Below, one piece after another: positions 5,706 through 5,990 of a stretch of 5,990 bases of DNA. The DNA is from Candidatus Zipacnadia bacterium (GTDB lineage Bacteria; Armatimonadota; UBA5377; JALGUK01): NCBI GenBank assembly GCA_029820875.1, contig JALGUK010000163.1, positions 1 through 5,990 of the forward strand. Direction: 5' to 3'. The position numbers and the translations under genes are program-made. The notes beneath the pieces were generated by a model. That model searched no databases, was not told where the DNA came from, and saw only the letters and a list, made by a program, of their open reading frames with translations. Each line of letters begins with the position of its first letter. The first letter of the stretch is position 1.

Positions 5706-5990
5706 CTACGTTGGTGCCGTCGCCGCCGCACCCCGTCGGCGGCGCCGTTTTCCCGACTCCTTCAGGATGTCCTGCCAGATACCCGCGTCTGGGTTGTCAA
5801 CGAACTCCCTTGCACGTGCGAATCGCGGGTCACGCAGCCATCGTTCGATCTTCGCCGCGTTGACAAGCGTGATGGAGCGGCCGTGACGGGACTGGTTGAC
5901 ATCATTTGCGAAGCGGCGGGCGCCGGTGGTGAAGTCGAGGTTGGTCACCAGCGTCCCCCGGCGAATTTCGACGCGGTCCATAAGCCCCAG
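5706..5990 (-). CDS. Mrr-like restriction endonuclease domain protein, C-terminal fragment cut by window edge
   Basis: The frame stays open to the right edge (LGL precedes the first Met at 5981), so the gene most likely starts outside and only its last ~94 residues are seen. From that Met, residues 8-26 read RGTLVTNLDFTTGARRFA, followed by RSITLVNAAKIERWLRD at 35-51. This is the pattern of the last strands and helices of Mrr-type PD-(D/E)XK nuclease domains: GV(F/L)VTTSRFT..A, then I.LIDG..L..L. The catalytic D and ExK residues would lie upstream, outside the window, so activity cannot be judged. Mrr-family proteins cut modified or foreign DNA, or act as domains of other defence or repair proteins. 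The tail is basic (a run of Arg at 79-83) and then low-complexity Ala/Thr/Pro. An alternative is a small protein starting at 5981, which I think less likely because no ribosome site can be checked and the domain would be incomplete. Confidence 0.5.
   Translation of the reverse strand: MGLMDRVEIRRGTLVTNLDFTTGARRFANDVNQSRHGRSITLVNAAKIERWLRDPRFARAREFVDNPDAGIWQDILKESGKRRRRRGAAATAPT

Overview
The window is GC-rich, gene-dense bacterial DNA. No rRNA, tRNA, CRISPR array or insertion sequence is visible. The gene families suggest a Planctomycetota-, Armatimonadota- or Hydrogenedentes-like environmental bacterium: a secreted Asp-box sialidase-like protein and a DUF6785-type multi-pass membrane protein, both of which I associate with those groups. 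This placement is inference from family content, not a phylogenetic result.

Layout. (1) At the left edge, on the minus strand, is the N-terminus of a zinc-dependent alcohol dehydrogenase (MDR family) that runs out of the window. (2) A 147-nt divergent gap (207-353) follows, with no promoter I can defend. (3) Two plus-strand genes, spaced like an operon (21 nt apart), encode an exported five-Asp-box sialidase-like protein and a DUF72 (YecE-like) protein. A GC-rich hairpin lies at the end of the second gene, in the short convergent gap. (4) On the minus strand is a ~410-aa protein that I read as a divergent RtcB (RNA ligase) relative, because motif-like segments occur in RtcB order but with altered catalytic residues. 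(5) Upstream of it on the same strand is a DUF6785-like integral membrane protein split into two overlapping reading frames by a frameshift near 5240-5262. (6) A 157-nt intergenic stretch (5549-5705) holds three perfect hairpins. (7) At the right edge, on the minus strand, is the C-terminal part of a protein resembling Mrr-type restriction endonuclease domains.

How the genes fit together. The sialidase-like protein, the dehydrogenase and the membrane protein would fit export, breakdown and uptake of a carbohydrate or organic substrate, but nothing in the sequence proves a shared pathway. The RtcB-like gene may be co-transcribed with the membrane protein gene (108-nt gap, same strand). It is the least explained item in the window. 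The frameshift, the exact 15-bp tandem duplication in the sialidase-like gene and the hairpin cluster are the other points worth checking.
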